Part shown: positions 33,570-42,163 of the stretch, piece by piece
How the letters are laid out: each line of letters opens with the position of its first letter
Numbering within the stretch: position 1 is the stretch's first letter
Assembly: GCF_014695975.1 (NCBI RefSeq)
Contig: NZ_JACJPI010000041.1
Location: 1 to 64,000, forward strand
Reading direction: 5' to 3'
Source: Leptolyngbya sp. FACHB-321
GTDB lineage: Bacteria > Cyanobacteriota > Cyanobacteriia > Leptolyngbyales > Leptolyngbyaceae
Length of the DNA stretch: 64,000 nucleotides
Notes under the pieces: generated by a model
The model's database searches: none
Told to the model about the DNA's origin: nothing
The model's input: the letters and a program-made list of their open reading frames with translations, nothing else
Position numbers and translations under genes: made by a program

Positions 33570-34466
33570 CTAGGCAGTTGTGGGTTCTGCCAGTAGAGGC
33601 ATCATCTTGTCTTGCACAAATTGAACAAAGGTCGTCGGCGTAGTTGTTTCTGGAGTGCGTGGTTCGGCTGGACTGTAATCAGGATGCGCCAGACCTGACC
33701 ACATTTCAACATATTCTCCTGCAACATGCTCAGTTGCGCCCAGTTGCAGCAGCGTATCTCGAAACTGATCGAGGGTTGTTTGAACATGAGTGACCGGTTG
33801 CTTGAGGACTTGTCCTAAAATCTGTGCCGCTTCGTCGAAATTCAGATCGGTTGCACCATGTAGACCTAAAACAGACTGTCCACTCCAAGCGCGATCGCGC
33901 AACAGTTTTGTGGCAACATCCGCAATATCTTGAGTGGCGATCATCGCCAGACGACGATCGCCTGCGATCGGCATGAAGACCTGATGGGTAGTGCGAATAG
34001 CATCAAGCTGTAGCAGGTAATTCTCCATAAAGAAGCCTGGACGCAAATGCACCACATTGGCAGCCACCGCATTCAGGCTCTGCTCTACAGCGTGTAGTCC
34101 TGAAATCGGACCCATCCCATTGGGTCGATGGGCACCGTTGCTGGAGAGATTAACGACATGAGGAATGGCGTTAGTCGCAATGGCTGCAGCAGCGGCGGCT
34201 CCGACCTGCCGTTGCCATTGGCGCAGATGGAACGTGCCAAAGTTGTAAGGGACAACAAGGTAGAGCGCATCGGCATTTTGAGTTGCCTGCGTCAGCGCCG
34301 CTGGGTCATCCACAGAGCCTTGGTAAATGGTGGCATTCTGACGAATTACGTCCGCTATTCTAGCGGGATCTCTTACAAGTACAGCAACCTTTTCGCCTGC
34401 TGCAATGAGCTGTTGGGCAATCCGTCCACCTGTATTTCCGGTTGGTGCTGTGATCACGATCGTCAT
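33570..34466 (-). CDS. NmrA-like NAD(P)-binding protein
   Basis: I start at ATG 34466 (MTIVITAPTGNTGGRIAQQL), GGAG 8 nt upstream; the listed GTG adds 13 residues. The atypical SDR fold has the NmrA loop TAPTGNTGGRI (GxxGxxG), YQGSVDDPAALTQA, ALYLVVP, VVNLSSNGAHRPNG, LRPGFFMENYL, IATQDIADVATKLL. Proteins of this type either reduce quinones (QorB-like) or sense NADP without catalysis; no YxxxK is present, which favours quinone reductase or sensor roles. Divergent from an araC gene across 108 bp, so probably controlled by it. Confidence 0.88.
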   Translation of the reverse strand: MTIVITAPTGNTGGRIAQQLIAAGEKVAVLVRDPARIADVIRQNATIYQGSVDDPAALTQATQNADALYLVVPYNFGTFHLRQWQRQVGAAAAAAIATNAIPHVVNLSSNGAHRPNGMGPISGLHAVEQSLNAVAANVVHLRPGFFMENYLLQLDAIRTTHQVFMPIAGDRRLAMIATQDIADVATKLLRDRAWSGQSVLGLHGATDLNFDEAAQILGQVLKQPVTHVQTTLDQFRDTLLQLGATEHVAGEYVEMWSGLAHPDYSPAEPRTPETTTPTTFVQFVQDKMMPLLAEPTTA

Positions 34467-34574
34467 TTGTTTAGCTCCAGCGCGTACCTCTCCATGTAAC
34501 GCCAAGCAAGCTGGACAAACAATGATAAAAGATCCACAATTAATTGCAGATCGTCCAAATCCCAGGTAGCCTCA

Positions 34575-35513
34575 ATGGATGCGCTGACCGAAGTGCTCAA
34601 AGCGGTGCAACTGCACAGTACGGTTCACTGCCGCTCTGAATTTTCTGCCCCTTGGGGTGTGCAAATTGATCGCACCAATTATGCATCCTTCCATGTCATC
34701 ACCCGTGGCAACTGCTGGCTCGGAGTGGAGGGAGACAACGCACCAATTTTGCTGACAGCAGGTGATCTGGTCGTCTTGCCAACCGGGGTAGCTCATACTT
34801 TGCGTGATGCCTTCGACAGCCCGATCGTCAGTCTAGCAACGTTGCTGGCACAGCGTCCTTGCCAAGGGCAACTGGCGCTTAACTACGGCGGCGATGGCAT
34901 GCCTACTACCGTGCTTTGCGGTCGCGCCAGCTTTGCCGAACGTGACAGTAATCCGCTGTTGGCGGCACTACCGCCCCTGATCCACATCAAAGGTGAAGCC
35001 GGACAAGCGGTGGCATGGTTAGAGACAACCTTGCAATTCATCACTTGTGAAAGCAATTTGAATCGTCCGGGTGCCGAGATGATGATTACTTATCTCTCCA
35101 GCATTCTGTTTATTCAGGCAGTGCGGGCATACATTGCCAGTTTGCCAGAAGCCGAAGGGGGATGGCTGCGGGCACTGCTTGATCCGCAAATGAGTGTGGT
35201 TTTAGGCTTGATTCATCAGCAGCCAGCACATGCTTGGACAGTAGAATCGCTAGCAAAACAAGTGAATTTGTCCCGCTCTGCCTTTGCCGCCCGCTTTAAG
35301 ACACTGGTGGGCGAAGCGCCTTTGCAATACCTGAGCCGCTGGCGAATGCATCAGGCAGTAAGACTGCTGCGCTCAACTCCCAAATCGCTTAGAGAGATTG
35401 CCGAATCAGTGGGATATGAATCGGAAGCAGCGTTTAGCCGAGCCTTTAAGCGGCAGATCGGTCATGCTCCTGGAGCATATCGGCAGCGATTAATCGTCTA
35501 CTCTATAGCTTGA
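34575..35513 (+). CDS. AraC-family regulator with cupin domain
   Basis: 312 aa. The N-terminal ~190 residues are an AraC-type cupin: SAPWGVQIDRTNYASFHVIT, RGNCWLGVE, LTAGDLVVLPTGVAHTLRD. The C-terminal double helix-turn-helix is complete: WTVESLAKQVNLSRSAFAAR, FKTLVGEAPLQYLSRWRMHQ, LREIAESVGYESEAAFSRAF, KRQIGHAPGAYRQR. The family often activates the divergently transcribed oxidoreductase, here the NmrA-like gene. Ligand unknown. Confidence 0.92.
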   Translation: MDALTEVLKAVQLHSTVHCRSEFSAPWGVQIDRTNYASFHVITRGNCWLGVEGDNAPILLTAGDLVVLPTGVAHTLRDAFDSPIVSLATLLAQRPCQGQLALNYGGDGMPTTVLCGRASFAERDSNPLLAALPPLIHIKGEAGQAVAWLETTLQFITCESNLNRPGAEMMITYLSSILFIQAVRAYIASLPEAEGGWLRALLDPQMSVVLGLIHQQPAHAWTVESLAKQVNLSRSAFAARFKTLVGEAPLQYLSRWRMHQAVRLLRSTPKSLREIAESVGYESEAAFSRAFKRQIGHAPGAYRQRLIVYSIA

Positions 35514-35618
35514 AGTCGTTCCAGATACTAAGGTTTATGAGCGTTTTGTACTGAGGTCGTGGAAGTGCTCCATTCATCAACTAGCCTATAGTTAGCTCCC
35601 TAATTAGATGATTCGATT

Positions 35619-36140
35619 GTGGTAATTTTGCGCCCTTTTGTTGATCGCGTCATCGATCGTCAGGCTCTTCAAGCTCTGGCAGCTCGCTATCCAGAGTTGG
35701 ATGTTGCCTCAGTTGAAGCCTGTTTAGCATTTTTGAGGGCAACCGCAGATGTCCAATCTGCTCTAGAAGCGCATCTTGCCCGATACGGTTTGTCGATGGG
35801 TAAATTCACGCTCCTGATGCAGCTATTGCAAGTTGAGGAATCAGGGCTAACGCCCTCTGAGTGTGCTGAACGCTCAGGCGTCACCCGTGCCACAATTACC
35901 GGATTGCTCGATGGACTGGAGCGCGAAGACCTGGTTGAACGGCGACCTTGGCCGGGTGATCGACGAATGCTAAGTGTCCACCTGACCGAGAAAGGGAAAA
36001 ACCTGCTCGCTCAGATGCTGCCCGATCACTTCTGCCGCACCACAGAGCTAATGGTAAATCTGAGCGCGACTGAGAAAAAAACGCTAATCAGACTTCTTCA
36101 GAAAGTGCAGGCGGGTACGCCTGCCATGCTGCAGCCATAA
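35619..36140 (+). CDS. MarR-family transcriptional regulator
   Basis: 173 aa from GTG 35619. Winged helix: LMQLLQVEESGLTPSECAER, SGVTRATITGLLDGLEREDL, wing VERRPWPGDRRMLSVHLTEK, then a dimerisation helix (LLAQMLPDHFCRTTELMVNL). The N-terminal ~45 residues are a helical extension common in the group. It precedes a membrane protein gene by 120 bp in the same direction, the likeliest target. Confidence 0.9.
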   Translation: MVILRPFVDRVIDRQALQALAARYPELDVASVEACLAFLRATADVQSALEAHLARYGLSMGKFTLLMQLLQVEESGLTPSECAERSGVTRATITGLLDGLEREDLVERRPWPGDRRMLSVHLTEKGKNLLAQMLPDHFCRTTELMVNLSATEKKTLIRLLQKVQAGTPAMLQP

Positions 36141-36260
36141 AGATGAATAGAGCTTTGCAGAATGGCTAAGTTTGTTTTATTTTAATTAGGAGCCTAACTA
36201 TTAGGCGGCTAACAAATTTGCCATCTGATAAACTCCCGCCATTCTTTTGAGGAAAACGTG

Positions 36261-36803
36261 ATGAAGAAATTGAGTGTGAAGCCGAAAAAATGGCTGGTCT
36301 CGGCTCATGTGATCTTGAGTGGAATTTGGCTGGGAACTGCTCTATGTTTGGTGACAATTGCCCTACTCAACCGCGACACTCCCAATGGTGACGAGCTGTA
36401 TGCAGTCAACTTTGTACTTAAGTTTCTAGATGATTGGGTTGTGATTCCCACTGCTACTCTGTCATTGGTTACGGGCGGGCTGCTTTCTTGGCTCACCAAT
36501 TGGGGTTTTGTGAAACACTACTGGGTGATTACCAAATGGGTGGCAACGGTAACGTTGATTGGGACAGGCACGATTTGGTTAGGTCCATGGGTGAATGCGA
36601 TGACTGCTCTCTCAGAGGCAGAACGATCGCAAGCTTTATACAATCCACTGTATGCCTTCGACCACACAGCAGTTGTGGTGGGCGGTAGCATTCAAGTGGC
36701 TTGCCTGTTCGCAGTGATTGCAGTTTCAATCCTAAAGCCTTGGGGCAGACGCATCAGCAAGAGCCAGACTAGCGACCTATCTGACGTTGACTCAGCTCAG
36801 TAA
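36261..36803 (+). CDS. Small integral membrane protein (DUF2269-like)
   Basis: I start at ATG 36261, after TTGAGGAAAACGTG (GAGG, 8 nt). 180 aa with four hydrophobic segments: WLVSAHVILSGIWLGTALCL, VVIPTATLSLVTGGLLSWLT, WVATVTLIGTGTIWLGPWV, VVVGGSIQVACLFAVIAVSI. The conserved His and Trp pattern (AHVILSGIW; FVKHYWVITKW) resembles DUF2269/CopD-like membrane proteins. Function unknown. Its 3' end overlaps the convergent hxlR gene by 35 bp. Confidence 0.8.
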   Translation: MKKLSVKPKKWLVSAHVILSGIWLGTALCLVTIALLNRDTPNGDELYAVNFVLKFLDDWVVIPTATLSLVTGGLLSWLTNWGFVKHYWVITKWVATVTLIGTGTIWLGPWVNAMTALSEAERSQALYNPLYAFDHTAVVVGGSIQVACLFAVIAVSILKPWGRRISKSQTSDLSDVDSAQ

Positions 36804-37134
36804 AGCAGCCCGTCTCTAGTTCTCGCTGCAACTCGGCAACCGCATCCAGAATTGTGACAAATCGCTGCCCAAACGCAGTCAGTTTGTACTCTACGCGGGG
36901 CGGAACTTCTGGATAAACGACCTTCTGTAAAATATTGAAACTGACCATTTTGCTCAGGCAGTCACTTTGCACTTTAGTCGTCAGTCCCTCGATTGATCGT
37001 GTTATGGCTCCCGGACGATCGACGCCTTGCCGAACCAGCGTCAAAATCCGGATTGACCATTTGCAGCCCACAATGTACTCCAACATCGCGGCGGCTGACA
37101 TGGATTTAGATTTGCTCAATCGAGCGTGACTCAT
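36769..37134 (-). CDS. HxlR-family transcriptional regulator
   Basis: A 121-aa winged helix with family motifs: MLEYIVGCKWSIRILTLVRQ (the sensing Cys of HxlR proteins at CKW), RSIEGLTTKVQSDCLSKMVS, VVYPEVPPRVEYKLTAFGQR. HxlR proteins usually sense formaldehyde, quinones or disulfide stress through that cysteine. Divergent from an SDR gene across ~155 bp, which is a typical regulator/target pair. Complete, unlike the frameshifted paralogue at 18.5-18.9 kb. Confidence 0.92.
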   Translation of the reverse strand: MSHARLSKSKSMSAAAMLEYIVGCKWSIRILTLVRQGVDRPGAITRSIEGLTTKVQSDCLSKMVSFNILQKVVYPEVPPRVEYKLTAFGQRFVTILDAVAELQRELETGCFTELSQRQIGR

Positions 37135-37181
37135 TTTATCCGTGTAAAAACATCCTTCAGGCTCTGCCTCAATTTCTACCT

Positions 37182-37208
37182 AAAAGTGCGTACCTTACCA
37201 AAAAGTGC
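37182..37208. promoter_or_regulatory. Repeated AAAAGTGC sites between hxlR and SDR genes
   Basis: Two direct copies of AAAAGTGC 19 bp apart, with CCTTACCAAAAAGTGC overlapping the second. The block resembles the palindrome upstream of the other HxlR gene (CTTACAAAAAAGTAAG), so it is a plausible HxlR operator. Confidence 0.45.
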
Positions 37209-37288
37209 TGACTTTCGCAGATAGAGGGAGTTGCTTACTATCTAGCTATGAGTTGCTGGCAACTCGCAGTTTTAAGTAAGGAACATGC

Positions 37289-38065
37289 ATGTATTCAGAT
37301 TTTAAGCATAAACAGGCACTGATTATCGGTGGCAGCAGCGGCATCGGGCAGGAGATTGCTAAGACCCTCCTGATTCACGGCGCATCCGTCACTATTGTGG
37401 GACGCAACTTTGATAAGCTTCAAACCGCCGCCGCCGATCTACAGCAATTGGGTCACGTCCAAGCTTGGCAGTCTGATATCAGCGATCGCCAAGCCACCTT
37501 TCAGCTTGTGAAGCGGATTGCTGCTGAGCTAATCGATGTGCATTATTTGGTGAATGCTGCGGGTGTGTTTCTGCCTCAATCGTTTCTCGATCATGCTGAG
37601 GCTGACTACGATCGCTACCTCGACCTCAATCGCGGTACCTTTTTGGCAACTCAGCAAGTTGTTCGCAATCTGATTCAGCAGCAGCAAGGCGGGGTGATCG
37701 TCAACATCGGCTCGATGTGGGCACATCAGGCGGTGCTAGCAACCCCTTCGTCTGCTTACTCAATGGCAAAAGCCGGATTACACGCTCTCACCCAGCATTT
37801 AGCAATGGAACTAGCTCAGTATCAAATTCGTGTTAATGCAGTTGCGCCCGCAGTTGTGGAAACGCCAATCTATGGAGCCTTCATGCCGCCTGAAGCAATT
37901 CACGCAACGCTACAAAGCTTTGACAGCTTTCATCCAATTGGACGGGTTGGACAACCCAACGATGTTGCCGAAGTTGTGGCATTCCTGCTATCCGATCGTG
38001 CTGCCTGGGTTACGGGTGCAATATGGAACGTAGATGGTGGAGTCATGGCAGGACGTAATGCCTGA
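37289..38065 (+). CDS. Short-chain dehydrogenase/reductase
   Basis: 258 aa from ATG 37289 with TAAGGAAC upstream. SDR motifs: [22 protein letters not shown] (in place of NNAG), IGSMWAHQ (catalytic Ser), [11 protein letters not shown] (Tyr-Lys), and [17 protein letters not shown]. Cytosolic. Probably repressed or activated by the divergent HxlR protein in response to an electrophile or aldehyde (inference from gene pairing). Confidence 0.9.
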   Translation: MYSDFKHKQALIIGGSSGIGQEIAKTLLIHGASVTIVGRNFDKLQTAAADLQQLGHVQAWQSDISDRQATFQLVKRIAAELIDVHYLVNAAGVFLPQSFLDHAEADYDRYLDLNRGTFLATQQVVRNLIQQQQGGVIVNIGSMWAHQAVLATPSSAYSMAKAGLHALTQHLAMELAQYQIRVNAVAPAVVETPIYGAFMPPEAIHATLQSFDSFHPIGRVGQPNDVAEVVAFLLSDRAAWVTGAIWNVDGGVMAGRNA

Positions 38066-38124
38066 TGCCTAATACCGATCGACAACTCTAAGCCCATTAG
38101 GCTTTGAACAGTCATCTATCTCCG

Positions 38125-38511
38125 CTACTTCATAGCATCCCAAATCAGCTTGGTGTCGGTAACTTGGCGAAACCGCCATACTTTGCCATCTCGTAGGTCG
38201 TCAACATGGGCAGCAGGTGAGCGAAACGCCCGAGCAGACAGCCGATGCTCACCTATGTAGCTGCCAATCACGACGATTGTTTCTCCTGCATCAAGCCACT
38301 GCTCAAGCTCAAATGACCATACTTTTCAGTCGTCGTTGAATGCTTTGAAGACTTGATCAACAACTGCTTCTGGGTCTTGATGTATCGCCCCACAGAGGAA
38401 TCCTTCATTCTGAATCCATTGCAGATCTGAAGTGCAGACTTGCAGAAAGGCATCGTAATCTTTCTCGCGAAACGATCGATAGAGTTCTTGAATGATCTCA
38501 ATATTGCTCAT
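38125..38511 (-). pseudogene. NTF2-like (SnoaL-type) gene with a premature stop
   Basis: Starts MSNIEIIQELYRSFREKDYD at 38511 and reads to VFKAFNDD, stop TGA, then continues in the same frame KVWSFELEQWLDAGETIVVI, SYIGEHRLSARAF, GKVWRFRQVTDTKLIWDAMK, stop. Relatives in the family have Trp (ND-W) at the stop position, so TGG to TGA is the simplest explanation. Otherwise the frame is intact, suggesting recent inactivation. Confidence 0.75.
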
Positions 38512-38516
38512 CGTTA

Positions 38517-38639
38517 CTAGGGAAGTTCCTCGCCGCTGGCGTGCCAAACTGTACTGGAGTTTTGTAGGTTGAGTTGATGAATGCGCTCCAAAATTTCTCG
38601 CATAGACTCCGCAGCCAGAATACCTTTGTGTCTTATCAT
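38517..38639 (-). CDS. Possible 40-aa protein
   Basis: ATG at 38639 to TAG at 38517: MIRHKGILAAESMREILERI then a short polar tail. An amphipathic helix is possible. No ribosome binding site or family is apparent; it may be a fragment of a larger lost gene. It lies 5 bp upstream of the broken NTF2-like gene. Confidence 0.25.
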   Translation of the reverse strand: MIRHKGILAAESMREILERIHQLNLQNSSTVWHASGEELP

Positions 38640-38882
38640 ATTGGCGCTGATCATATTAGGATGAAGAATCGCCACCGCAATTTATAGCGGCTGCAAAGCG
38701 ATTGAAAGTGATTTGCTAGCCATCGAGAAGCATTGCTTTCGACATCCGGTAATCATAAGAGCTGCCAGAAAGGTTGTCAGCGATCAATAAACTGAGGTCA
38801 GGGCTTGAGGTCGTAGAAGGTCAGCTACCCTTACCGACAACAGCCCCGAATGCCGCAAACTTAGGTGTCTAACTAAGTAAGC

Positions 38883-39695
38883 TCACTCTACAGCCACCAC
38901 CTGTAACAACTCGCTACTATAAAACAACGTCGCTTCATCCAGAGCCACTGTACTCTCTGGCATGGGCGACTCACTCCGTTGCAACGTGTACCCACTATCG
39001 CCCAACAGCAAGGCTAACCACACTTCCACTAAGGGCACCTGTAACGACTGCTGTAAAGCCATTAAAGGCAGTCCCTTCACCTGGTCTCGCTGCTCCATAG
39101 AGAGTGATCGCATGGCTTGAGACACCTGACGTGACCACAATGGTATATTCTCTCCATGCGAGAGCGACTTAATCGACGCCATGACCTCAGACTCGGAAAG
39201 CGGTGCAGTCGGCGTTTCAGGCAGTTCTGTGTCACTACCACCAGGGAGCATGTCACCCAAAAGTCCCTCAAGGATTGCTTCCCCTCCCGCTTCATCGAAT
39301 GCAGAATCGGGGCTAGTGGGGGACTTGCGTTGAAATGGGTAAAACAGAGGGTCAGGCGTAGTGTCCAGTAGGTCAGACAGCTCTAAGCGCTGCGACTGCA
39401 CGAACAGGTCAGGGTCATTGCTAAAGTCGAGAATTGGGTCAGTCGGACGGTGCCAAGACTCCCAGGACTCAATCAGGAGCGTCGCCCGGTTCTCTACCAC
39501 ACCTGCAAGTTGGTCAAAGACCAGACCCGCGATCGCCAGTTGGTCTGAAAGGGGTAACGGGGCGATCGCCTGAGCCAAAAAACCAAGCAGTGGTGAGAGT
39601 GCTAATGACTCCGGGTAACGCACCACCTGATCGAGCGCTTGCCACAAGTCAGAAAGGCTTGGAACCGGTTGGTTGTCATCGTCTACTGGCACCAT
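38883..39695 (-). CDS. Hypothetical plasmid protein (270 aa), acidic
   Basis: Opens MVPVDDDNQPVPSLSDLWQA. Mostly helical and acidic, with a Pro/Ser-rich middle (LFYPFQRKSPTSPDSAFDEA) and a second helical half (LSHGENIPLWSRQVSQAMRS). No catalytic motif or membrane segment seen and no family recognised. It follows the Cys-containing gene at 39716-40330 by 20 bp on the same strand, so the two probably form an operon expressed from the palindrome-rich region at 40.4-40.5 kb. Confidence 0.7.
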   Translation of the reverse strand: MVPVDDDNQPVPSLSDLWQALDQVVRYPESLALSPLLGFLAQAIAPLPLSDQLAIAGLVFDQLAGVVENRATLLIESWESWHRPTDPILDFSNDPDLFVQSQRLELSDLLDTTPDPLFYPFQRKSPTSPDSAFDEAGGEAILEGLLGDMLPGGSDTELPETPTAPLSESEVMASIKSLSHGENIPLWSRQVSQAMRSLSMEQRDQVKGLPLMALQQSLQVPLVEVWLALLLGDSGYTLQRSESPMPESTVALDEATLFYSSELLQVVAVE

Positions 39696-39715
39696 ATAAA
39701 CCTTACTTAGAGTCC

Positions 39716-40330
39716 CTACGGTTCGGGGTGCAACGGACAGGGACGTAACGGGCAGCGGTCGGGCATGAGTTCCACTTCGTCCCGAAAGTGCCGCACTTTA
39801 GACCCTGCTAGCGTACTAAATTCCTGAAGGACGTGCAGCAACGTTTCCTTAATTTGCACAGCACCGCCGCCAGTCACATGGAAACAGGCACGAGCACGAC
39901 GGTGATCACCAATCCACAGTTCAGCCGCGATCGCATGGACAGGCGCATCTTTCGCACGACGGTACCAGTAGAGGTATGCATGAGGAGTCGCAGCGTCAAA
40001 GGTAGGCACCGTCACGGTTTCAGTCCGTTTGGAGCGTGAACGACGGGGGGCAGCGACTACTGCTTCACCGGGATGGAAGTCGCGCTGAAGCTGAAGGGTG
40101 GAGGATGCTCCCAAGGAAGACACAGCAGGCGCTTGTCCCTTTTGTTGGCGCCTGCGCTGCTTCCGCACCTGATTAAACATGGGCGCGTTGCGGTGGTAGT
40201 GCCTGCGGTTGTCGCAGGTTTTGACTTTCCAGCACTGCACCCCAGTCCCCTCAGGGCCATGTAAAGCGATCGCCTCATCACGCGAGAGCTTAGCACATTG
40301 CACACAAAGGGGATTGGCAGACGGCGGCAT
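39716..40330 (-). CDS. Hypothetical protein with a zinc-finger-like cysteine cluster (204 aa)
   Basis: I start at ATG 40330 (MPPSANPLCVQCAKLSRDEA) because it begins the conserved-looking part; the listed start adds 17 residues. CVQC near the N-terminus and CWKVKTC about 25 residues later could bind zinc. A basic stretch (RKQRRRQQKGQ) and a C-terminal domain (HAYLYWYRRAKDAPVHAIAA, GDHRRARACFHV) follow, ending in C-rich DRCPLRPCPLHPEP. Looks like a nucleic-acid-associated plasmid protein, but no family is recognised. Confidence 0.7.
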   Translation of the reverse strand: MPPSANPLCVQCAKLSRDEAIALHGPEGTGVQCWKVKTCDNRRHYHRNAPMFNQVRKQRRRQQKGQAPAVSSLGASSTLQLQRDFHPGEAVVAAPRRSRSKRTETVTVPTFDAATPHAYLYWYRRAKDAPVHAIAAELWIGDHRRARACFHVTGGGAVQIKETLLHVLQEFSTLAGSKVRHFRDEVELMPDRCPLRPCPLHPEP

Positions 40331-40379
40331 CGGGGTTTGCGGTGTTAAAAGCGTGCCCTCAGTGTACCTCACGCACTCC

Positions 40380-40485
40380 AATCCGACAACAATTTCATGC
40401 TTCTGAAGGACTTTGAAGGCTGTAAACCTTTGCTGGTTAAGCTTTTACCGTTTGCAATCGCTAATTGCCTGAATGTTGTCGGATT
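40380..40485. repeat. 12-bp inverted repeat AATCCGACAACA / TGTTGTCGGATT
   Basis: Perfect arms at 40380-40391 and 40474-40485 spanning 106 bp, just upstream of the minus-strand operon. It could form an operator pair bound by one looping regulator, or mark a recombination or partition site. Confidence 0.6.
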
Positions 40486-40492
40486 AAGAGCC

Positions 40493-40521
40493 ATATAAGA
40501 TATTAATCACATATCTTATAT
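40493..40521. promoter_or_regulatory. AT-rich perfect palindrome ATATAAGATAT-N7-ATATCTTATAT
   Basis: 11-bp perfect arms, all A/T except one G or C per arm, in an AT-rich island between the divergent 40330 (minus) and 40948 (plus) genes. A strong candidate operator or DNA-unwinding/partition element. Confidence 0.65.
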
Positions 40522-40586
40522 AAGCTGTGTGTTGAGTTTAAGGGGCCAAACGCGACCCCCCGCGCTGAGCTGCTTTACCGTTTGGG

Positions 40587-40616
40587 TTGAGATAAGTGTC
40601 GGGCAACCGTTATGCT
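40587..40616 (+). promoter_or_regulatory. Probable sigma-70-type promoter
   Basis: TTGAGA, 18 bp, TATGCT. It would drive the PD-(D/E)XK-like gene with a leader of about 320 nt. Confidence 0.45.
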
Positions 40617-40947
40617 CTGAAAGAATAATAAAATAGAGACTTGAGCGGAAGGCAGACCACAACGCCAAGGGGCAGCTTTACACACCCGCTTAGGCATTGG
40701 CCTGGAGTTCTCTCACCGCGGACCTTCTTACTAGAGGACAAATCAGCAGCTACCAGCCGAGAGAAACCCGTTTCCCAGAGAGCAAGGCGCTCCTACCAAC
40801 CCAATGCAGCAGTAAGCCTGTCCCAGTCTCTCCCCCAACCACCTTTTGACGAAGGCGTGACCTCTGAGCGAACACAGCTCTCCCCTGTCACAAGCCAACT
40901 ATACTGACAGTATGAGGGCTGGTCGTAGCTTTACCAAGGAGCAACAA
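40617..40947 (+). other. Long leader region, no gene supported
   Basis: The TTG-started ORF 40641-40907 is Ser/Pro/Arg-rich with no family signal. The stretch contains a C/T tract (CCCAGTCTCTCCCCCAACC) like the leaders of backbone genes further right. It may be an untranslated leader. Confidence 0.35.
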
Positions 40948-41601
40948 ATGCCGATCATTAACCCCAACGAACCGTACACCTTTCGCAAGTACTTTGACTT
41001 AAAGATTGACCCGATCGACCTGGCCCTGTACTTTGAGTACGACTACCAGAAGCAGCGGTTGAGTTTGCCCCAGGCAACCGTAAGTTTCGATGCTGCCCAG
41101 CTCACCGAGCGGATTGAACGGACATTACCCCGAATTCTGTCGAGCAATGAACAGACGAAGCGGGAAATGCTGGTATCACCCATTTTACGCAGCATCCTGG
41201 AACACACAGCTGTCCAGATCCGTATTGAGTACCCCCTGAAGGTGACTGAGCAATTGCAAGGGGTGGTGGACTACCTGCTGTCTGTACATAACTTAAGCCA
41301 ATTGGTCGTGATTGAAGCCAAAAACGACGACCTGGACTATGGCTTTACTCAATTGCTGGCGGAAATGATTGCCCTCGATCAGTGGGAGCGTTCGCCTAAT
41401 GTGACGGCTCAATCTACCCTGTTAGGAGCCGTGACGACTGGGAGCGTGTGGCAGTTCGCCACATTGAACCGACAGACCAAGCAACTGGTACAGGGGGTGA
41501 ATATCTATAAAGTCCCTGAAGAACTGGACGTGGTTATAGGGATTTTGTTGTACCCACTGACACAACCCCAAACTGCCACTAAGACAGGAGTTGCACCTTA
41601 G
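40948..41601 (+). CDS. PD-(D/E)XK nuclease-like protein
   Basis: I use ATG 40948 (MPIINPNEPYTFRKYFDLKI) with GGAG 8 nt upstream. 217 aa. The central part has the restriction-endonuclease-like order: helix (EMLVSPILRSILEHTAVQIR), IEYPLKVTEQLQGVVDYLLS with the Asp, VVIEAKND (E-x-K core), then a helix DYGFTQLLAEMIALDQW with a Gln. This is the pattern of restriction-fold proteins common in cyanobacteria as unannotated plasmid genes. Whether it cuts DNA is unknown; no methylase partner lies beside it. Confidence 0.75.
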   Translation: MPIINPNEPYTFRKYFDLKIDPIDLALYFEYDYQKQRLSLPQATVSFDAAQLTERIERTLPRILSSNEQTKREMLVSPILRSILEHTAVQIRIEYPLKVTEQLQGVVDYLLSVHNLSQLVVIEAKNDDLDYGFTQLLAEMIALDQWERSPNVTAQSTLLGAVTTGSVWQFATLNRQTKQLVQGVNIYKVPEELDVVIGILLYPLTQPQTATKTGVAP

Positions 41602-42010
41602 TATGAAGTGTAGTATGAAGTGTTCACAGCATGTAGGCACAGCCTGTCTTGCGCTGCCTCTCAAAACAGGTACGAGTCACTAGAGTAGAGTAATTTGAAA
41701 CATGTAGTGTGCTCTCTAGACTTCGGCTTAGGAGCTTTCTCCTCAGGGCGGTGGTGTTAAGTTCCAGCAAGACCAGAACCAAAAAGTTTTGCGAACGTTT
41801 GCAGTTTTTTAGCGTTTTGCCTCAACGCTGTCAGGAAGGACGGCAAGACTTGGGCAAGACGACAGCGCAGAGAAGCCAGCAGGAAATCTCTAGTTACGAG
41901 TGAGCCATGACAACTGAAGACAGTTCTCCTCTACCCGTCCTTCTGTAACGGCTTACCCAAAACGAGGTTTGAGGTACAGAGAGGCAGCTTAAGGCGGTAT
42001 GAAAAGCTTT
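41602..42010. other. Intergenic, about 400 bp
   Basis: Contains a direct repeat TAGTATGAAGTGT / TATGAAGTGT just after the preceding stop and a small hairpin AGGAG-CTTT-CTCCT at about 41730. No supported gene. Leads into the first 10-bp phased array. Confidence 0.4.
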
Positions 42011-42163
42011 GGGCTGTTTTGGGCAAAACAGGGCAAAAACGGGAAAAATTGGGACAGGTTGGGGTGAAGCGGGAAATCAAAGGCAAAAACGGGACAAGTT
42101 GGGGCAAAACGGGACACGTTGGGACACGTTGGGATACGTTGGGACAAGGCGGGACAGGATGGG
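42011..42163 (+). repeat. 10-bp phased GGG array 1
   Basis: GGG occurs at 42011 and every 10 bp through 42161, 15 of 16 positions (one is AGG), with no slip. Units include GGGACACGTT (twice in a row), GGGATACGTT, GGGACAGGTT and GGGACAAGTT. The spacing is not a multiple of three, so it is not coding. It ends 108 bp before the tyrosine recombinase gene. Confidence 0.9.

Noticed and set aside
2769-38511. UGA decoded as Trp
   Set aside because: Only pseudogene-like cases show it, and intact genes use TGA as stop.
40641-40907. TTG-started ORF of 88 aa
   Set aside because: Ser/Pro/Arg-rich, no ribosome binding site, no motif; more likely leader sequence.
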